In this document: piece by piece, positions 60,116 to 64,000 of the stretch
How positions within the stretch are numbered: position 1 is the first letter of the stretch
Layout: each line of letters opens with the position of its first letter
From: Pipra filicauda
Lineage: Eukaryota; Chordata; Aves; Passeriformes; Pipridae
Length of the DNA: 64,000 nucleotides
Direction of reading: 5' to 3'
NCBI RefSeq assembly: GCF_003945595.2
Contig: NW_024103862.1
Span: 1,536,501 to 1,600,500 of the forward strand
Program-made: the position numbers and the translations under genes
Notes under the pieces: model-generated
The model's database searches: none
Told to the model about the DNA's origin: nothing
Seen by the model: only the letters and a program-made list of their open reading frames with translations

Positions 60116-61089
60116 GCTCAACAGGAACCGTGTAATAGCAAGACAGTATCCATCATGGTCATTCTGTCTCTGGAGACAAGAGCTCCTTTTTCCTGCTGTG
60201 TTCTGTGGAAGGAAGCTCTCAACTGTGTCTTACTTTGCTGTGAATCAATTGCTTCTGCTGAGCTCTTGCAGGTGCTGTCCCTCACAGTGCAGCCACCAGC
60301 TTAAGGAAGTGGCTGTGTGCTGTGGTTCAATATTAAAAATTGGTGGTGAAGCATATGGCTGCACAGTGCCCTGTGGGGAGCACTGGTTAATGTGGGAATG
60401 AGCCTGCACCTTCAGAGCAGTTAACCAGCTGGTTGACTGTCAACTGAGAAAGGGAAGTGGGGAAGGGAGAAATGAAACTAAAATTTTAATACTATTTTTC
60501 TTTTTTAAAAAGGTTCATGTGGTTGTGTGTACAGTTCATTTAAATCAGTTTCTGCTTTGTGTTGAACTCTTTCAGCATCTGATTCATGCAGCTACCACAG
60601 CACAAGACAAATGTGAGAAGAACCCCATAACCTCTCGTGTGCTTATTTCTTTGTGCTGGGAAGGGAGCACTTTTCAGTCACCCTGTTGAAGTAGAAAGCT
60701 CTATACTTTCACCTTTGCATTTAGATGTTTGTCTGATCAAGCTAGTGCTGTCCTAGAATCTGAGAACAGGTGTGTACTCAGTATTGACACTGGATCTGTT
60801 TTAGTGCTGTTAAAATAGGTGGATGGATGCTATGGTTGAAGCCTGGTTGTTTTTAGCAACAGAACAGGTTTAGTTGCCATAGGACTGCACTGCCAGTATG
60901 CCTCAGCCTGTGCTGGGATACACATCTGATTTCCACATCCTTCTGAATCTTTTTCCTCTGCTGAAATTGCCCACAAGTACCTCTGTCATGAGGGGTGATG
61001 TAATAGCAAGAGATTCACTTTGTTATATTGTGCAAAGCTTCCACGTTTTGGAAAAAAACCCTTTTTGTCAAAACCTTCTGTCAAACCCT
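60116..61089. other. 3'-flanking or extended 3' UTR sequence
   Basis: No coding or repeat feature was recognised. Confidence 0.5.
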
Positions 61090-61221
61090 GTCATTCAAGG
61101 TCAGGCTGGATGGGACTCTGAACAACTTGGTGTAGTGGAAGGTATCCCTGCCCATGGCTGGGGGATTGGAACTAGATGATCTTTAAGGTCCCTTTCAACC
61201 GAAACCATTCTGTGGTTCTAT
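61090..61221 (+). mobile_element. CR1 LINE 3'-terminal fragment
   Basis: Plus-strand CR1 3' end: AAGGTCAGGCTGGATGGGAC, GAAGGTATCCCTGCCCATGG, GGAACTAGATGATCTTTAAG and the terminal CATTCTGTGGTTCTAT related to the octamer repeat. Confidence 0.94.
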
Positions 61222-64000
61222 ATAAACTTTTGGCCTGTTTTGTCTTTCCACTCCTGTCTTTCTCCAAGCTGTAGTAGCAATACGGTTTCCTGAAGAGAGA
61301 ATTTTTTTGTCCAGGAGCCTAATTCATGGCAGTCATGCTGCATTTAGGGAGAATACACTTCTGGGGAACTGAGCAGCACTCAGTGATTTCATCACTTCAG
61401 CAGGCACTTTGTTGGGCTAGTTAGGGAGGTAGGATATTTCCTTCCAGCACACTTTTTATTTGCCATTTATGCCAGTATGGCAGTTATTGGCAGGCTGCAT
61501 TTCCACCTGACAGAACCTCACACTTAACTTCCTATACCAGGTAACCCAGAGCTCTTGCTAGTTTTTAAATTAAACCTCATACCCCCTCTGATATCCATAT
61601 TTTGCAGGTGAGACAAAGGGTTTGATGTAATACCTAACCCAACTTAAGCAGATGGTGCTGTAAGAAGGGCCCTTTCTGTCTTCCACAGCCCTTTCGCAGC
61701 ATCAGAGTCTCCAGCTGACTTAAACTGGTTGTGAAGTCTCACTCACGGATATCAGCTACACAAGTAGTGGTTTTCCCACCACCAGTTGTTAGTTACTAGT
61801 GCAAATTTGCTAAGGAAAAATCGGGGGAGCTCATGTCACCCCACGGTGCTGTCTTTCAAATAGTGGTGATGTGACAGGGAGTCACGCCCTGGCTCACAGG
61901 CAGTTGTAGTTTTATTCGCAGCTGAAGAGTTGTGTGGAGTTTTTCATGTATTATCTTACTAAATTACTCTGTACTGAAACAACCTAGTTGGTCAAATGTA
62001 TCTGTATCTTTGAACATGTCGATTCTGTGCATGAGTCTGGCATTTGTATGGGGAGCTGGGGTGACACTGTAATTCTGAGTGTCCAGCAGTGATTTGGCAT
62101 ATGGGCGGCTTGTTCTTCTGGCTCTTGTTACCACTCTGTTACTCAAGCCCTCTGTGATAAATCTGTTACTATGTTTAGATGATGCTGAAATGCAAATAAC
62201 AAAAATAAACACAAGCTTGTTTGAAAGTGTTTGAGAGCAGTGTTTAACTCTGTCACGTTTAGTTGAATCCTACAAGGTAACTATGAACCAAAACTATTCA
62301 GAGGAGGAGGCTTTCACTGGCTTCGTTCCATAATGATTCCTCCTGCAAAGTCACTTGCCTGGTGAGCTTGGCACTGTGCACCCAAAAACGTTGTATCATG
62401 GATGAGAACTGAGAGCAGTGGTAGAGGCATTCCGGAAGTAAAAGCTTCTGAACTGCTGCATGGTATTTCTGTGAACATTTAAGACTGCTTCTGCATAACC
62501 AGTACACAATACATAACCAGTAGATAATCAGTTGTAAATATTATTACAACATATTTCATGACAACACTGTTGATCCTTGTACATCATACTTGCTAGCAGT
62601 AGGGCTTGATTGAGTCACTCCTCTTCCTTGTGGGGTCAAAGACTTACTTTCTGCCTTAAACAGCTGTAACTATATAAAAGGATTTGTCAGTCTGTATATA
62701 AAGAAGAACAAATGTCCAGTTCATATAGACCATGGGTTTTTAATAGGTTTTAAGTAAGCATATATGTCAGCTATTCAGTCATGACAAAAGGATGGTTTGA
62801 AGAAGCTTTAGGGACTCCTTTTAGAGTAGGAGTTATCACATTCATGATTCTTGCTGTGGACATTCACCTGCTATTTCTTTTCCCTAGTCTTGTATTCTCT
62901 GAGTTCTGTGCAGGCAGACACAAAACAAAACCTGGCCCATCTGGTTACTCACTCAGTCCATCTACAATAATAAGATTAGCTTTGGGGAGCAAGTGTGAAC
63001 GAGTGCATATGACAGTGCTGGTGAAAGTAGTTTACCACTGGATATGTTTTCACCTGGAGTGCACAAAATGAAAAGCTCACTCCACTCCCCTCACAAGGTA
63101 GAGCTCACAGGGTCTCTGCTTGGGATTATAAAAATGAGAGCAGTTGGTACAGTAGTTTGTCCATCCCCTCTTTTCCCTTGCCTCTTCCCATTCCAGTGCT
63201 GATTTTACCAGCATTTAAAGCAAAAAGACAATGAAACAAAAAATATGTAATCAACATGCCTAAATCTCCAAAAACTCTCACTATCTTCCTGTGTGAATAA
63301 ACTTGGAAGAAACTACAGATAGGTTATCGTGTATGCTCATTCCTTGTTGCACCATCCTGTGCCAAGTCTGTCATCCTCTGTCTTGTAGTTGGCTTTTCCT
63401 CCCCCTGAGACCTGAAGAAACAGATGAGAAAGAGCAATGGTTAAGGGACACAGCCCAGCTCTGTCTAGGCCCTCTCCATAACCCCCGAGTAAATCTGCTT
63501 AAGCATCACAGTGCTCCAGGACACGTGCAGTGTGCCTTGGACTCAACAGCTCCCACCTAGTAAATCTGTCACTGCATTAAGTGTTGTCTGTGCAGAAGGG
63601 ACAAGGGCAATCTGATGCAATGCAGCAAGAGGCCTAAAGGTAGGGTCTCCATTTTTCCTCAGACCATCCCTATGAGCTTTCTAAAGGAAAAGGTACTTAT
63701 TTTAAATCCAAACGCCAGCTAGTGAATGCAGAAAGCGATGCCACCATTTTCCTGATCTCTCCAGGAGCTGTAGTTCATGCAGCAGCACACAAACTGCTTG
63801 TTTGCTGCAGTGTCAGCCCTGAGCAGTGAGAAGAGAGTCTTCCACACCAACTCACCCCTGCTAATCCTTCCTCGAGACCTGGTTTAATCTTTGATGTACC
63901 ACCAGGCCACCTACAGAAGTAGTAGTTTCTCTTTAAGTAGTGGTGTGGTGGGACTGTCAGTGACTGAATTTGCAGACTCCATCTGCGCATTGGGTTGCAG
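61222..64000. other. Intergenic DNA to window end
   Basis: No exon of a known gene was recognised on either strand. By human synteny VXN (C8orf46) would be expected next, but none of its coding sequence was seen before the window ends. A further AATAAA occurs at 63296-63301. Confidence 0.5.
62204..62209 (+). terminator. Candidate ADHFE1 poly(A) signal (distal)
   Basis: AATAAA followed 12-35 bases later by a good GT-rich element (TTGTTTGAAAGTGTTTG). If used, the 3' UTR would be about 2.8 kb and would include the CR1 fragment at 61090. Confidence 0.3.

Noticed and set aside
59500..64000. VXN (C8orf46) first exons expected downstream of ADHFE1.
   Set aside because: No matching exon was seen before the window ends.

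Overview
This looks like a stretch of vertebrate nuclear chromosome, most probably from a bird. Several truncated CR1 LINE copies have the 3' region typical of sauropsid, especially avian, genomes. The two protein genes are close matches to vertebrate RRS1 and ADHFE1, and their adjacency matches the human 8q13 order (CRH - RRS1 - ADHFE1 - VXN). The species cannot be named from the sequence alone. There are no bacterial-type operons, CRISPR arrays, tRNAs or rRNAs that I can see.

Layout. (1) 1-677: a GC-rich, LTR-like segment on the minus strand, cut by the window edge. (2) 678-37,650: about 37 kb of AT-rich DNA with no gene I can support. It holds CR1 fragments, two inverted copies of a roughly 300-bp GC-rich dispersed repeat (about 8.4-8.75 kb and 14.0-14.33 kb) and simple repeats. 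By synteny this is the RRS1 side of the CRH-RRS1 interval; no CRH coding sequence was found in it. (3) 37,658-39,570: a CR1 copy, then a CpG-rich promoter, then the intronless RRS1 gene (363 aa) with its poly(A) signal. (4) 39,570-42,050: a short intergenic spacer with two minus-strand CR1 fragments. (5) 42,050-about 60,100 or further: a second CpG island and the complete 14-exon ADHFE1 gene (465 aa). Every exon joins in frame at GT-AG sites. (6) The remainder to 64,000: 3'-flanking DNA with one more CR1 fragment and alternative poly(A) signals.

The two genes lie on the same strand but work in unrelated processes. RRS1 is a nucleolar factor for large ribosomal subunit assembly. ADHFE1 is a mitochondrial iron-dependent hydroxyacid-oxoacid transhydrogenase of 4-hydroxybutyrate metabolism. 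Both appear to use TATA-less CpG-island promoters, and both carry the same ATGGCGGC octamer over the start codon.

I did not find a clearly new biological system. The best leads are the unnamed inverted dispersed repeat pair, an out-of-frame upstream start codon in ADHFE1 whose reading frame overlaps the main one through three exons, the compact RRS1 promoter squeezed between a CR1 copy and the coding sequence (E-box and ACTACA-type motif), and the LTR-like element at the left edge. Family names for repeats are from recognition of sequence, not from a database search.
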